Origin: Rheinheimera tangshanensis | GTDB lineage: Bacteria > Pseudomonadota > Gammaproteobacteria > Enterobacterales > Alteromonadaceae | Assembly: GCF_014645135.1 (NCBI RefSeq) | Contig: NZ_BMLH01000002.1 | Location: forward strand, 124,001 to 188,000 | Reading direction: 5' to 3' | Length of the DNA stretch: 64,000 bases | Shown: piece by piece, positions 17,185 through 26,437 of the stretch | Layout: the number at the start of each line of letters is the position of its first letter | How positions within the stretch are numbered: the first letter of the stretch is position 1 | The notes under the pieces: generated by a model | The model's input: only the letters and a program-made list of their open reading frames with translations | Databases searched by the model: none | What the model was told of the DNA's origin: nothing | Made by a program: the position numbers and the translations under genes

Positions 17185-17856
17185 ATGTCTGCTGTGGATA
17201 ACAACTCACCTGTGCGCACGACCACATCCAGCGATCAAATCGCCAGCAATGGTAAAACCGATGCGGCTGGATTATCCAGCATGTTTCTGGAGCTTTTGGT
17301 GGCACAAATCAGTAACCAAAACCCGCTGAATCCTATGGATGGCACAGAGTACGTCAGCCAGCTGGCGGAATTCAGCAGCGTGGAAAGTTTAGAAAACCTC
17401 AATATCCAGTCCGGCCAGCAAATCAAATACATGCAAAGTATGCAGGCGATGGAAGCAACCAGTCTGGTTGGCCAGAAGGTGGATGTCAAAGCCGACACTC
17501 TGTCACTGGAACAGGATGACACAGTCGAGGGCGCCATTAACCTCGGTGCCAAAGTCGACAGCCTCGTGCTGCGTTTGTATGACAGCAAAGGTGTGCTGGC
17601 AGATGAAATGACGCTGGACAACCCAGCCATAGGCACAGTGCGTTTTGCCTTCCCTGAGCAACAAGCCGGTGCTTACAGCATTCAGGCCGAAGTCCAGCTC
17701 AATAACAGTAAACAACAAGTACCGACTTATCTGACCAATGAAGTGGAGCGGGTCTCTGTAGGCACTGGCCCGGATGACATCATTCTGCAGGTCAACGGCT
17801 TAGGTAACCATTACCTTTTTGATATCAACCAGTTGTCTAAAACAACTCAGAGTTAA
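17185..17856 (+). CDS. flgD: FlgD, hook-capping scaffold protein
   Basis: A 223-residue protein. The N-terminal FLELLVAQISNQNPLNPMDGTEYVSQLAEFSSVESLENLN is the classic FlgD motif, followed by beta-rich domains with a FlgD tudor/FnIII-like pattern. It caps the growing hook so FlgE can polymerise and is absent from the final structure. It lies 10 bp after flgC and 11 bp before flgE. Confidence 0.95.
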   Translation: MSAVDNNSPVRTTTSSDQIASNGKTDAAGLSSMFLELLVAQISNQNPLNPMDGTEYVSQLAEFSSVESLENLNIQSGQQIKYMQSMQAMEATSLVGQKVDVKADTLSLEQDDTVEGAINLGAKVDSLVLRLYDSKGVLADEMTLDNPAIGTVRFAFPEQQAGAYSIQAEVQLNNSKQQVPTYLTNEVERVSVGTGPDDIILQVNGLGNHYLFDINQLSKTTQS

Positions 17857-17867
17857 GGAACCGCATA

Positions 17868-19232
17868 ATGTCGATGTTTAGTATTGGCCTGAGTGGCTTA
17901 AGTTCGACCCAAAAAGCACTGGAAGTGACATCAAACAATATCGCCAACGCCGGTACTGCAGGTTATAAAACCACCAGCACTGAATTTTCTGCTTTGTACA
18001 GCGGCGGTCAGCGCAACGGTGTCAATGTCTCAGCCACCAGCGAAAACTTTGAAAAAGCCGGCAATCTGGTCGGTACTGGCCAAAGCCTGGATTTAGCCAT
18101 CACAGGCAAAGGGTTTTTTATTATCTCCGAAAATGGTCGTCTGGCTTACACCCAGGCCGGTCAGTTTAAAATGGATGGCAGTGACCGCAGCATTGTCACT
18201 AATAATGGCGATAAATTGCAGGGCTATGGCATTGATGATCAGGGCAATTTAGTCCCGGGTTTGCTCACCGATCTGAAAGTTGAGGCGGGTAATATCCCGG
18301 CGAAAGCTTCTACCAATATTAACTTTTCACTGAATTTGAATTCGGGTAGTGATGTCATCACATTGGCGACTTACACGGCCCCTGCTACATCGGCTACAAC
18401 GGATTTTGATCCTACCGATGGCTCATCCTTTAACTACTCGCAATCCAGTGAAGTGTATGACTCACTGGGTAACAGTCATACTCTTACTCAATACTTTATG
18501 AATGCTGGCGGCAATGAGTGGGATGTTGTCTATTACATGGATGGTAAACCACTGACGGCCTCTGAATTGGGCTGGACGGGTAAGTCCCCAACTCCAACTA
18601 TGACATCAGCACTTGATGACAAAGGCACCTCAGTAGATGGTGTCGGCGTGGTGCGGATGAGTTTTGGTACAGACGGGCAGTTGTTACCGCTTAATACGCC
18701 TACCGTAGCTCCGGTCACAGACAACAATGTGACGGATCCGGATGGACTGCGTGAAGTTACAATCAACTTTAGTCCGGCAGGAGCTGATGCAATGTCCATC
18801 AAACTGGATCTGGTGAAAAGCACTCAGTTTGGCTCTGCTTTTGGTTTATATGAAAACGATCCCGATGGCTATACCTCAGGTGAGTTTAGTGGTGTGGCTG
18901 TAGCTGAAAATGGTGAAGTCTATGCCACCTTCTCCAACGGCGAAGTGAAACTACAAGGCCAGATAGCGCTGGCCAACTTTGCCAATCCTCAGGGTTTAGA
19001 AACCGCCAATAATACCACCTGGTATGCCAGCCAAAAATCCGGTGAAGCTTTAGTAGGTGTGCCATCTGAAGGTAGTTTCGGCGGCATTCTGGCTGGCTCT
19101 TATATGGGCTCAAACGTTGATATCAGTAAGCAATTGGTCGACTTAATGTCGTTCCAGCAAAGTTATCAGGCCAACGCCAAAACCATCAGTACTGCAGATG
19201 AAATGATGCAAGTGCTGTTTAACGCTGTGTAA
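17868..19232 (+). CDS. flgE: FlgE, flagellar hook protein
   Basis: A 454-residue hook subunit. The N-terminus (FSIGLSGLSSTQKALEVTSNNIANAGTAGYKTTSTEF) is shared with rod and hook proteins. Central variable domains follow, including SSEVYDSLGNSHTLTQYF, a FlgE-specific block. The C-terminus is GSYMGSNVDISKQLVDLMSFQQSYQANAKTISTADEMMQVLF. Secretion is via the flagellar type III export gate encoded downstream. Confidence 0.95.
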   Translation: MSMFSIGLSGLSSTQKALEVTSNNIANAGTAGYKTTSTEFSALYSGGQRNGVNVSATSENFEKAGNLVGTGQSLDLAITGKGFFIISENGRLAYTQAGQFKMDGSDRSIVTNNGDKLQGYGIDDQGNLVPGLLTDLKVEAGNIPAKASTNINFSLNLNSGSDVITLATYTAPATSATTDFDPTDGSSFNYSQSSEVYDSLGNSHTLTQYFMNAGGNEWDVVYYMDGKPLTASELGWTGKSPTPTMTSALDDKGTSVDGVGVVRMSFGTDGQLLPLNTPTVAPVTDNNVTDPDGLREVTINFSPAGADAMSIKLDLVKSTQFGSAFGLYENDPDGYTSGEFSGVAVAENGEVYATFSNGEVKLQGQIALANFANPQGLETANNTTWYASQKSGEALVGVPSEGSFGGILAGSYMGSNVDISKQLVDLMSFQQSYQANAKTISTADEMMQVLFNAV

Positions 19233-19251
19233 GGCTTCAGAGGATTAGGTT

Positions 19252-19980
19252 ATGGAACGTTTGATCCACACCGCAGTGTCCGGGGCTGAGCTGGCCCAAA
19301 CCGCACTTCGAATCACGGCGAATAATTTGGCGAACGTCAATACCGTTGGTTTTAAAGCCGATATGGAACAAGCCAAGTCGCTGCAAATCACAGGTGAAGG
19401 CTACCGCACCCGTTTTCAGGCGCAGCTGATGCCGGTGGCAACTGATTTACAAGCCGGTGCCATGATGGAAACCGGCCGCGATCTGGATGTTGCCGTCAGC
19501 GATAAAGGTTTTATTGCAGTGCAGGATGCTAATGGCAATGAAGCTTATACCCGCTCTGGCGAGTTACAGGTAGGAGCAAATGGCCAACTCACCGTCAATG
19601 GTTTTGCTGTAATGGGGGGCGCTGCCGCTATTCAGTTACCTGAGTTTGGAGATATTGATATCAGCCCGGACGGTACCTTAAACCTGTTGCCTGTCGGCGG
19701 CGGTGTCATTGAACAGCAGGAACGTATCAAGCTGGTCGACTCGGACAATAGGGTCATGGTCAAAGGGGCCGATGGCTTATTCCGCGCTGTTGACGGCGAG
19801 CCTTTGGATCAGGCGGAAAATATCACTTTACGCTCCGGCGTATTGGAAGGGTCTAACGTCAATGCCGTCGAAGAGATGGTCAGTACCATGAATATCAGCC
19901 GTCAGTTTGAGCTCAATCTGAAAATGATGAAAACAGCAGATGAACTGGCCGTATCTGGCAACAAACTGATTAGCGGTTAA
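19252..19980 (+). CDS. flgF: FlgF, proximal rod protein
   Basis: A 242-residue rod protein: MERLIHTAVSGAELAQTALRITANNLANVNTVGFKADMEQAKSL. The core has LDVAVSDKGFIAVQDANGNEAYTRSGELQV, and the C-terminus is EGSNVNAVEEMVSTMNISRQFELNLKMMKTADELA. The order between flgE and flgG fits. It is clearly different from FlgG in its start sequence, so the assignment is firm. Confidence 0.95.
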   Translation: MERLIHTAVSGAELAQTALRITANNLANVNTVGFKADMEQAKSLQITGEGYRTRFQAQLMPVATDLQAGAMMETGRDLDVAVSDKGFIAVQDANGNEAYTRSGELQVGANGQLTVNGFAVMGGAAAIQLPEFGDIDISPDGTLNLLPVGGGVIEQQERIKLVDSDNRVMVKGADGLFRAVDGEPLDQAENITLRSGVLEGSNVNAVEEMVSTMNISRQFELNLKMMKTADELAVSGNKLISG

Positions 19981-19993
19981 GAGGAACACAGCA

Positions 19994-20779
19994 ATGAATT
20001 CAGCTTTATGGGTCAGTAAAACAGGTTTAGCAGCGCAGGATATGCGCATGACCACCATTTCTAACAACCTGGCGAACGTCAACACAGTAGGTTTTAAAAA
20101 AGACCGGGTGGTATTTGAAGATTTGTTTTATCAGGTGCAACGTCAACCCGGCACCCAAGCCGATGAATTAAACCAGGTGCCGTCCGGTATTCAGGTGGGT
20201 ACTGGTGTTCGGGTCAACGGCACTCAAAAGATTTTTACCGATGGCAGCGCTGAAACCACAGGCAATCAAATGGATGTCGCCATTGATGGTCAGGGTTTTT
20301 TCCAGATTGAAAATACAGATGGCGAATTGCTGTATTCGCGCAACGGCCAGTTTCATCTGAATTCAGACGGGCTAATCACCAATGGCAATGGTTTGCCACT
20401 GGCGCAAAATATTGTGATCCCACCGGATGCCACCAAAGTCACTATTGGCACAGACGGCACTGTCACAGCCAAAGTGGCTGGTCAGGATGAATTAGTCGAT
20501 TTGGGACAGATATTAACGGTGAACTTCGTCAATCCGGCAGGTCTTGAAGTGCTGGGCGGTAATTTGTACCGCGCTACTGCAGCTTCAGGTGAAGCGGTGG
20601 AAGGTATACCAGGCGAAGAAGCTTTAGGTAAGTTGCAGCAGTACACGCTGGAAGGTTCCAACGTCAGTGTGGTGGACGAAATGGTCAATATGATTGCAGT
20701 GCAACGGGCTTATGAAATGAATGCCAAAGTGGTGACTGCGGCTGACGATATGCTGAACTTTATCAGTCAGAGCATGTAA
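19994..20779 (+). CDS. flgG: FlgG, distal rod protein
   Basis: A 261-residue protein: MNSALWVSKTGLAAQDMRMTTISNNLANVNTVGFKKDRVVFEDLFYQV, with the FlgG block QVQRQPGTQADELNQVPSGIQVGTGVRVNGTQKIFTDGS. The C-terminus is LEGSNVSVVDEMVNMIAVQRAYEMNAKVVTAADDMLNFISQSM. The length equals typical FlgG (about 260). It forms the distal rod that passes through the P and L rings. Confidence 0.96.
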   Translation: MNSALWVSKTGLAAQDMRMTTISNNLANVNTVGFKKDRVVFEDLFYQVQRQPGTQADELNQVPSGIQVGTGVRVNGTQKIFTDGSAETTGNQMDVAIDGQGFFQIENTDGELLYSRNGQFHLNSDGLITNGNGLPLAQNIVIPPDATKVTIGTDGTVTAKVAGQDELVDLGQILTVNFVNPAGLEVLGGNLYRATAASGEAVEGIPGEEALGKLQQYTLEGSNVSVVDEMVNMIAVQRAYEMNAKVVTAADDMLNFISQSM

Positions 20780-20789
20780 GGGGTTGACT

Positions 20790-21461
20790 ATGCTACGTTT
20801 TCTTCTGGTGTTTGTGTTGTTTAGCCTGACGGCCTGCAGCTCAAAGCCTGACAGTCCACTGGCCGATGATGCCGATTGGGAACGTGGCGCTGCCAATCCT
20901 CTGGTTAGTCAGCAGGCAGAGCCTGCCAGTGACGGCAGCTTGTATGCTGAGTCTTACATGTTCACCTTATTTGAAGACAAAAGAGCCTACAGAGTGGGTG
21001 ACATTCTGACCGTGGAGCTGAACGAACGCACTCAATCCAGTAAAAGCGCTGATAGTGCTGTGGATCGCAGCACAGATATCTCTATGGGAGTGCCTTTATT
21101 GGGTAATGCCAACGTATCAGATTTAGCTATGCAACTACGCAACGGGCAGAACTTTGAAGGCGAAAGCAGTGCCAGTCAGCAGAACTTTTTACGTGGTGCT
21201 ATCACGGTCCGGGTCACTGAAGTGTTGCCGAATGGCTCTTTAACTATTCGCGGTGAAAAGTGGATCAAACTGAATCAGGGCGATGAATATATCCGGCTGC
21301 AAGGCATAGTCCGCCCCGATGATATTGACGTCACCAACCGTATTTCTTCCCAGCGTATCGCCGATGCCCGTATTACCTACGCCGGTAAAGGCAGCATGGC
21401 GGATGCGGCTGAACCCGGCTGGATCACCAAGCTGTTTTCTTCTTACCTGAATTTATTTTAA
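20790..21461 (+). CDS. flgH: FlgH, L-ring lipoprotein
   Basis: A 223-residue lipoprotein with the signal and lipobox MLRFLLVFVLFSLTA-C. The L-ring core is LFEDKRAYRVGDILTVELNERTQSSKSADS, FLRGAITVRVTEVLPNGSLTIRGEKWIKLNQGDEYIRLQGIVRPDDID. The ATG at 20790 is used; the in-frame TTG at 20784 is not needed for the signal peptide. It forms the outer-membrane ring around the rod. Confidence 0.95.
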   Translation: MLRFLLVFVLFSLTACSSKPDSPLADDADWERGAANPLVSQQAEPASDGSLYAESYMFTLFEDKRAYRVGDILTVELNERTQSSKSADSAVDRSTDISMGVPLLGNANVSDLAMQLRNGQNFEGESSASQQNFLRGAITVRVTEVLPNGSLTIRGEKWIKLNQGDEYIRLQGIVRPDDIDVTNRISSQRIADARITYAGKGSMADAAEPGWITKLFSSYLNLF

Positions 21462-21472
21462 CGGGTGGCTTT

Positions 21473-22576
21473 ATGCGTTTGTTTTGTTTGATCCTCCCTG
21501 TGGTTTTGCTGTTGTTAAGTCAGCAAACTCAGGCTGCCACAAGACCCTTATTAGATATTGTTGATATTCAGGGTGTGCGGGATAACCAACTGGTCGGATA
21601 CGGGTTAGTGGTGGGTTTATCCGGTTCAGGCGATAAAGCCCAGATTAAATTTGCCGCTCAGTCACTGAATAATATGCTGAAGCAATTTGGTGTGCAGCTG
21701 GACGAGGCTTCATTACCTAAATCTAAAAACGTTGCCGCTGTGGCTGTTCAGGCCACTTTACCTCCTATGGCAAGCCCGGGCCAGGCGATAGATGTCACCA
21801 TTATGTCGTTGGGCGATGCCAAAAGTTTGCACGGCGGTAGTTTGATGTTAACTCCGCTGCGGGGTGTAGACGGTAAAGTTTATGCATTAGCACAGGGCAA
21901 TTTAGTGGTCGGTGGTATTAAAGCTGAAGGTTTAAATGGTTCCTCTGTGACGGTCAATGTGCCTACAGCCGGTATTATTCCTGGCGGTGCCATTATTGAA
22001 CGCAGCATTGAAAATTTGCAGCAGGACGGCGATTTAGTGCTGAACCTGAAAAAGCCGAATTACAAGACAGCCCGCAATGTGGTGACTGCAATCAACGAGA
22101 TGTTTGGTCCTAAAGTGGCGCGGGCAGAAAACTGGTCAAAGCTGGTGATCAGTGCACCACGGGATGCCGACAATCGCACTACTTTTATGGCGATGCTGCA
22201 GGACTTAACAGTGGAAGAAGGCTCGCAACGTCCTCGGGTCGTCTTTAACAGCAGAACCGGCACTGTGGTGATTAGCGATGAAGTGCGGGTGAAACGTGCA
22301 GCTGTCAGTCATGGCAATTTAACTATCACTATCAGTGAGCAGGAAGGCGCCAGCCAGCCTTTACCATTCAGCCAGGGCGAAACAGTGCCTTTGCAAAACA
22401 GCAGTGTGGATGTGACTCAACAAAACGCCAATATGATGGTGTGGCCAGAGGGCACCTCGCTCGACACCATAGTGCAAGCAGTCAACAGCCTGGGAGCAAC
22501 ACCTACAGAACTGATGTCTATTTTATTAGCCTTGGACAAAGCGGGCGCTCTGGATGCCGATGTGGTGGTGATCTGA
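21473..22576 (+). CDS. flgI: FlgI, P-ring protein
   Basis: A 367-residue periplasmic protein with signal peptide MRLFCLILPVVLLLLSQQTQA. The highly conserved RPLLDIVDIQGVRDNQLVGYGLVVGLSGSGD and PGQAIDVTIMSLGDAKSLHGGSLMLTPLRGVDGKVYALAQGNLVVGG blocks are present. The C-terminus GATPTELMSILLALDKAGALDADVVVI ends as in typical FlgI. Assembly depends on FlgA (15543-16256). Confidence 0.96.
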   Translation: MRLFCLILPVVLLLLSQQTQAATRPLLDIVDIQGVRDNQLVGYGLVVGLSGSGDKAQIKFAAQSLNNMLKQFGVQLDEASLPKSKNVAAVAVQATLPPMASPGQAIDVTIMSLGDAKSLHGGSLMLTPLRGVDGKVYALAQGNLVVGGIKAEGLNGSSVTVNVPTAGIIPGGAIIERSIENLQQDGDLVLNLKKPNYKTARNVVTAINEMFGPKVARAENWSKLVISAPRDADNRTTFMAMLQDLTVEEGSQRPRVVFNSRTGTVVISDEVRVKRAAVSHGNLTITISEQEGASQPLPFSQGETVPLQNSSVDVTQQNANMMVWPEGTSLDTIVQAVNSLGATPTELMSILLALDKAGALDADVVVI

Positions 22577-22578
22577 GT

Positions 22579-23016
22579 ATGAAACTTGATGCCATGAGCC
22601 AGAAGCTGGCGTTTGACCCCCAGTTTAGTCAACAGATCAGTAAAAACCAGTCGGAGAGCGAGTCTTTGCAGCAGGTAGCAGAACAGTTTGAGACCTTATT
22701 TTTGCAAATGGTGCTGAAAAATATGCGTTCTGCCAGCGATGCGCTGACAGGCGACGAAGGCATGTTCAGCAGTGATCAGCAAGTGATGTTCCGCGATATG
22801 TACGACAGCCAAATGGCGCAGTCGATGGCCAGCAACAGTAAAACCGGTCTGGCTGAGCAAATAGTGCAGCAATTTTCGCCGGCGACGGAAAATACTGAAA
22901 ATAAATTTAAGCCAGAGGCCAAAGCTGTCGCTGAGTCTATGTATCAGGATTATGGTGCCGCGGCTTTAACTCAGCCTTTGCAGGTGCCGGTTCGTCAGAG
23001 TGAGCGCACTGAATGA
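22579..23016 (+). CDS. flgJ: FlgJ, rod-cap protein lacking the peptidoglycan hydrolase domain
   Basis: A 145-residue protein containing the N-terminal rod-binding domain (LQQVAEQFETLFLQMVLKNMRSASDALTGDEGMFSSDQQVMFRDMYDSQMAQSMASNSKTGLAEQIVQQF). Enterobacterial FlgJ is about 310 residues with a C-terminal glucosaminidase; that half is absent here and the gene ends cleanly, overlapping flgK by 4 bp. Rod penetration of the cell wall must therefore use another hydrolase. The ATG at 22579 lies 2 bp after the flgI stop. Confidence 0.92.
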   Translation: MKLDAMSQKLAFDPQFSQQISKNQSESESLQQVAEQFETLFLQMVLKNMRSASDALTGDEGMFSSDQQVMFRDMYDSQMAQSMASNSKTGLAEQIVQQFSPATENTENKFKPEAKAVAESMYQDYGAAALTQPLQVPVRQSERTE

Positions 23017-24347
23017 GTATGTTATCGAACGGAGTCTCCGGACTTAACGCTGCCAATGCCGGGCTGAATGCGGTCAGTCAAAACGTATCCAATGCGGCAG
23101 TCAAAGGCTATAGCCGTCAAACTGTGGTATTACAAACCAACGATGGTCCGCTTAATGGCGTCAAAGTCACTAAGTTTGAGCGGGTGGTGGATAACTTCCT
23201 CAATGCCGACATCTGGCGTACTCAATCCGATTTAAATTATTACGAAAGTTATCAGGATTATCTGGGCTATCTGGAAGAAGTGTTAGGCACTGACTCACTG
23301 AATCTGAATGATGCGGTCGCAGAGCTGAACGCTGCTTTTAATGCTGCATTGTCTGCGCCTGAATCCCCGGCTTATCGGCAACAGGTGATTTCGTCGGCTA
23401 ATGCGATGGTGCAGGATTTACAGCAGTTAGACGGTGCTTTAACAGGTCAGGTCCGCAAGCTGGAGTTTGAGCTCAAAGCAGTCACAGAAAATGTCAATTC
23501 AGTGCTGCAGGAACTGGCTGATTTAAACCAGAACATCAGTAAAGAAATTGCGTTAGGGCGCGATGCCTCCACTTTGCTGGACACCCGAGAACAGGCCATT
23601 AACAGACTGTCTGCTTATGTGCAGGTTGAGGTGATGCAGGAAGATAATGGTTCTATGACTATTTCTGCCCTCAATGGTGCACCACTGGTGATGTCAGGTA
23701 AGGCGGCTGTATTGTCTGTAGCCGGGACTGAGGTGACTTCAACTTTTAATATTCAGGAGTTTCCAATTTCAGGGTTGGCCGGGGGTAGTTTAGGTGGCTT
23801 GTTGCGGGTTAAATCTGAAGTACTGGACCCGGCCCGCGCTGAATTAAGTAACCTGGTGACCACTATTGCCACTCAGGTCAACGATGCGCTGGCCGAGGGT
23901 TTTGATTTAAATGGCAACGTGGGTGAGCCTTTATTCACCTTTAATCCTGCCGATCCTTTAGGTTCTATTTTAGTGAATGCGGATTTGAGTCCGGATGAGC
24001 TGGCGTTTCGTGGCCGGGTATCGGATGGCGCCGGTGGCTGGCTACCTGCTGGCGGAAAAGGTGACAACAGCAATCTGGTGAATGTCATTGACTCGATGAA
24101 AGGCGTGGCCACAGGTTATGACGGCCTGATCGGTAAGCTGGCTATTCAAAGTAAACAGGTACAAGCCAGTGTCAAAACCTCACAGGTGCTGAATGATAAA
24201 GCTGTAGCTTCACGCGAAAGCATCAGTGGTGTTAATAGAGATGAAGAAGCTGCTAATTTGTTGTATTACCAGCAGTTGTATGAGGCTAATGCCAAAGTGA
24301 TTAGTACCGCCGGGCAAATGTTTGACACCCTGATGATGATGTTCTGA
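23013..24347 (+). CDS. flgK: FlgK, hook-filament junction protein 1
   Basis: A 444-residue protein: MSMLSNGVSGLNAANAGLNAVSQNVSNAAVKGYSRQTVVLQ, FlgK block VVDNFLNADIWRTQSDLNYYESYQDYLGYLEEVLG, and C-terminus SGVNRDEEAANLLYYQQLYEANAKVISTAGQMFDTLMMMF. It is shorter than enterobacterial FlgK (~547), consistent with loss of part of the variable central domain. ATGA overlap with flgJ indicates coupling. Confidence 0.95.
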   Translation: MSMLSNGVSGLNAANAGLNAVSQNVSNAAVKGYSRQTVVLQTNDGPLNGVKVTKFERVVDNFLNADIWRTQSDLNYYESYQDYLGYLEEVLGTDSLNLNDAVAELNAAFNAALSAPESPAYRQQVISSANAMVQDLQQLDGALTGQVRKLEFELKAVTENVNSVLQELADLNQNISKEIALGRDASTLLDTREQAINRLSAYVQVEVMQEDNGSMTISALNGAPLVMSGKAAVLSVAGTEVTSTFNIQEFPISGLAGGSLGGLLRVKSEVLDPARAELSNLVTTIATQVNDALAEGFDLNGNVGEPLFTFNPADPLGSILVNADLSPDELAFRGRVSDGAGGWLPAGGKGDNSNLVNVIDSMKGVATGYDGLIGKLAIQSKQVQASVKTSQVLNDKAVASRESISGVNRDEEAANLLYYQQLYEANAKVISTAGQMFDTLMMMF

Positions 24348-24357
24348 GGAAAATAAG

Positions 24358-25254
24358 ATGCGTATAAGCAGCAGCCAATACCATGAAACAGCAATACGGA
24401 ACATTCAGACCAGCAGTGCCAAATACAGCCAACTGTCAGTACAAATGGCCACCAACGAGCGGATCACTAAGCCATCAGACGACCCGCTGGGCAGCGTGTT
24501 GGTATTGCGGCTGGACTCAGAGCTGACGTCGCTGGAGCAGTATGGCAAAAATATGGAACTGGTGACTTACACCTTAAGTCAGCAGGAAACTCAGTTAAGT
24601 AGCATTAATAATTTACTTTTGTCTGTGCAGTCTTTAGTGACAGCAGCGGCTGATGCTTCTTATGGTGAAGATGAACTGAAAGCTATGGCCAACGAGCTGG
24701 CTGTATTAATGCCAGGTATCGCCGATTTATTAAACGCCAAAGATGGTAATGGTAATCATCTTTTTGCCGGCAGTGAAATTGATCAGCAACCTTTTATAAA
24801 AGATGTAACAGGTCAGTATATTTATCAAGGCGACTCGCTGGTACGTAAAGTGGCTGTGTCATCCAATACACTGGTCGACGCCAACATTGTTGGCAGTGAC
24901 TTAGTACCAGGTGCGACATTTCTGAATGATTTACAGGATTATGTGGCTTTGCTGCAGGCCCCTCCGGCTGCTGGTGTGGGTACAGAATCCCGCGCTATGC
25001 TGGATAAACTCAGTGCGACTTTGGGCAATACCACTGCGGCTATCACCAAAATAGGTGGTATCGTCAGTTCACTGGAATCTCTGGAGTTTACCAACACGGA
25101 TATAGCGCTGTTCACTGAAAATCTGCGGGATGATTTAACAGCTGTGCATTATCCGTCCGCTTATATTGAGATGAATAATGCGCTGGCGTCTTACGAATCT
25201 ACTTTAAAAGTCTACAGTTCAGTGTCACAGCTGAGTTTGTTTAGTCAGCTTTAA
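24358..25254 (+). CDS. flgL: FlgL, hook-filament junction protein 2
   Basis: A 298-residue flagellin-like junction protein: MRISSSQYHETAIRNIQTSSAKYSQLSVQMATNERITKPSDDPLGSVLVLRL. The DPLG block and the central NGNHLFAGSEIDQQPF (FlgL pattern L-F-x-G) are diagnostic. The C-terminus YIEMNNALASYESTLKVYSSVSQLSLFSQL matches the flagellin D0 helix. It lies 10 bp after flgK. Confidence 0.95.
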   Translation: MRISSSQYHETAIRNIQTSSAKYSQLSVQMATNERITKPSDDPLGSVLVLRLDSELTSLEQYGKNMELVTYTLSQQETQLSSINNLLLSVQSLVTAAADASYGEDELKAMANELAVLMPGIADLLNAKDGNGNHLFAGSEIDQQPFIKDVTGQYIYQGDSLVRKVAVSSNTLVDANIVGSDLVPGATFLNDLQDYVALLQAPPAAGVGTESRAMLDKLSATLGNTTAAITKIGGIVSSLESLEFTNTDIALFTENLRDDLTAVHYPSAYIEMNNALASYESTLKVYSSVSQLSLFSQL

Positions 25255-25269
25255 GTTGAGAATCGCGCC

Positions 25270-26283
25270 ATGCTGATAGATAGCCTGAAACAACTAACCA
25301 GTAGCACAGCCTCGCTGAATTCAGCGGGCAAAGCGGTTAAAACCCAGGCTGTCGAAACAGAACAAACCAAATCGGCTTCAAGCCGCACTGGGGCATTGCA
25401 GCAGCAACTGGATACTTTAAGTCGCTGGAGTGTCAGTGCCGATGTGTCTCGCCAGTTGGCAAAAAACCAGCAGGCGGAACAACAAATTCGTCAGGTATAT
25501 CAGCAGTTAGAGCAGCTGAAAAAACAGCTGGAGCTGCCGCAAAGTATCGGCCAGAAGCAGCAGATCAGTCAGCAACTGCAACAGTTGGAAAATCAGCTAA
25601 AGCAAAAAAACACTGCTTTGACGCCAGCCTTGCAGTTAAGTAGCCAGCCCACAGGCCAAAGTCAGTGGCAACTAAACAGCAAAATTGATTTATTAAGCCC
25701 ACGTAAGCAACCTGAGTTAGTGACTATTGGCTTGTCCGATGGGAAAAAAATTCAATTGAGTTTCCCGGCAGGGCAGTCAGCCGATGCTGCTCTTGCGATG
25801 ATGCAACAAGAGTTCGCTAAACATCAGATTGAACTGAAACAACAAGGCCCTGTGCTGTTGTTTAGTACTTCAGCTGGCCACAGTCATCTGTTAAGTCAGC
25901 CCTGGCAAATGCAAGGCGAAGGTATTCGTATTGCTGCTGGCAACCCTGTGCAGCTAAGACTACAAAAACCTGAAGGCCAGTTGAGTGTGCTGGCACAACA
26001 GGCGCAGCAGATGGAAAATCAGCAGGCTTATCAGGCTGAACTGGCTCAGGTGCAGCAAAAATTACAACAGATGTTACGGCAGGTTCAAGCCGAGCGTCAG
26101 GTGCTGGTGGCTAAACTCAATGCATTGCGTATGGCCGGCAGTCAGCAGAGCGAACAACAGGTTTCTGCGGTTAGCCAGGAGCTGAAAGTACAAATGCAAC
26201 AAGGTGCTGCTTCCTCTTTATCCGCCATTATGGCGCAAGGTAACGTTACGCGCAGTTTAGTGGAATTCGCCTTAGCTGATTGA
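25270..26283 (+). CDS. Unassigned Gln-rich coiled-coil protein between flgL and the flagellin gene
   Basis: A 337-residue protein that was not recognised as any standard flagellar component. Residues ~30-115 form a Gln-rich coiled coil (QQLEQLKKQLELPQSIGQKQQISQQLQQLENQLKQ). A more globular middle part (~145-235; ELVTIGLSDGKKIQLSFPAG...) precedes a second Gln-rich helix (~240-310). There is no signal peptide or membrane segment. It begins 15 bp after flgL and ends 20 bp before a strong terminator, so it is the last gene of the flgB operon. A chaperone, length-control or filament-related role is possible but unsupported by any motif. Confidence 0.75.
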   Translation: MLIDSLKQLTSSTASLNSAGKAVKTQAVETEQTKSASSRTGALQQQLDTLSRWSVSADVSRQLAKNQQAEQQIRQVYQQLEQLKKQLELPQSIGQKQQISQQLQQLENQLKQKNTALTPALQLSSQPTGQSQWQLNSKIDLLSPRKQPELVTIGLSDGKKIQLSFPAGQSADAALAMMQQEFAKHQIELKQQGPVLLFSTSAGHSHLLSQPWQMQGEGIRIAAGNPVQLRLQKPEGQLSVLAQQAQQMENQQAYQAELAQVQQKLQQMLRQVQAERQVLVAKLNALRMAGSQQSEQQVSAVSQELKVQMQQGAASSLSAIMAQGNVTRSLVEFALAD

Positions 26284-26303
26284 AATGATCTTTCCTGTAG
26301 TTT

Positions 26304-26340
26304 GGCGCTGCACTGGTCACCAGTTCAGCGCCGTTTTTTT
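26304..26340 (+). terminator. Rho-independent terminator of the flgB operon
   Basis: Stem GGCGCTG (26304-26310) pairs with CAGCGCC (26326-26332), extended inside by ACTGG/CCAGT around a TCA loop, and is followed by a run of seven T. It separates the flgB operon from the separately transcribed flagellin gene. Confidence 0.9.
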
Positions 26341-26375
26341 ATCTGAGCCGTTTAAAAAATTATTGAAAAAAAATT

Positions 26376-26402
26376 TCAGTTCCTGCGTTGAGGTGTCGCT
26401 TT
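26376..26402 (+). promoter_or_regulatory. Candidate sigma-28 (FliA/LafS) promoter of lafA
   Basis: TCAGTTCC, an 11-bp spacer and GTCGCTTT resemble the sigma-28 layout (TAAAGTTT-N11-GCCGATAA) with several mismatches. It lies 36 bp before the flagellin ATG and after the upstream terminator. A late FliA-dependent flagellin promoter is expected here from the known lateral-flagellar hierarchy. Confidence 0.45.
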
Positions 26403-26437
26403 ATAGTTTTGAGCAACATGCATAGGAGCAAACTCAA

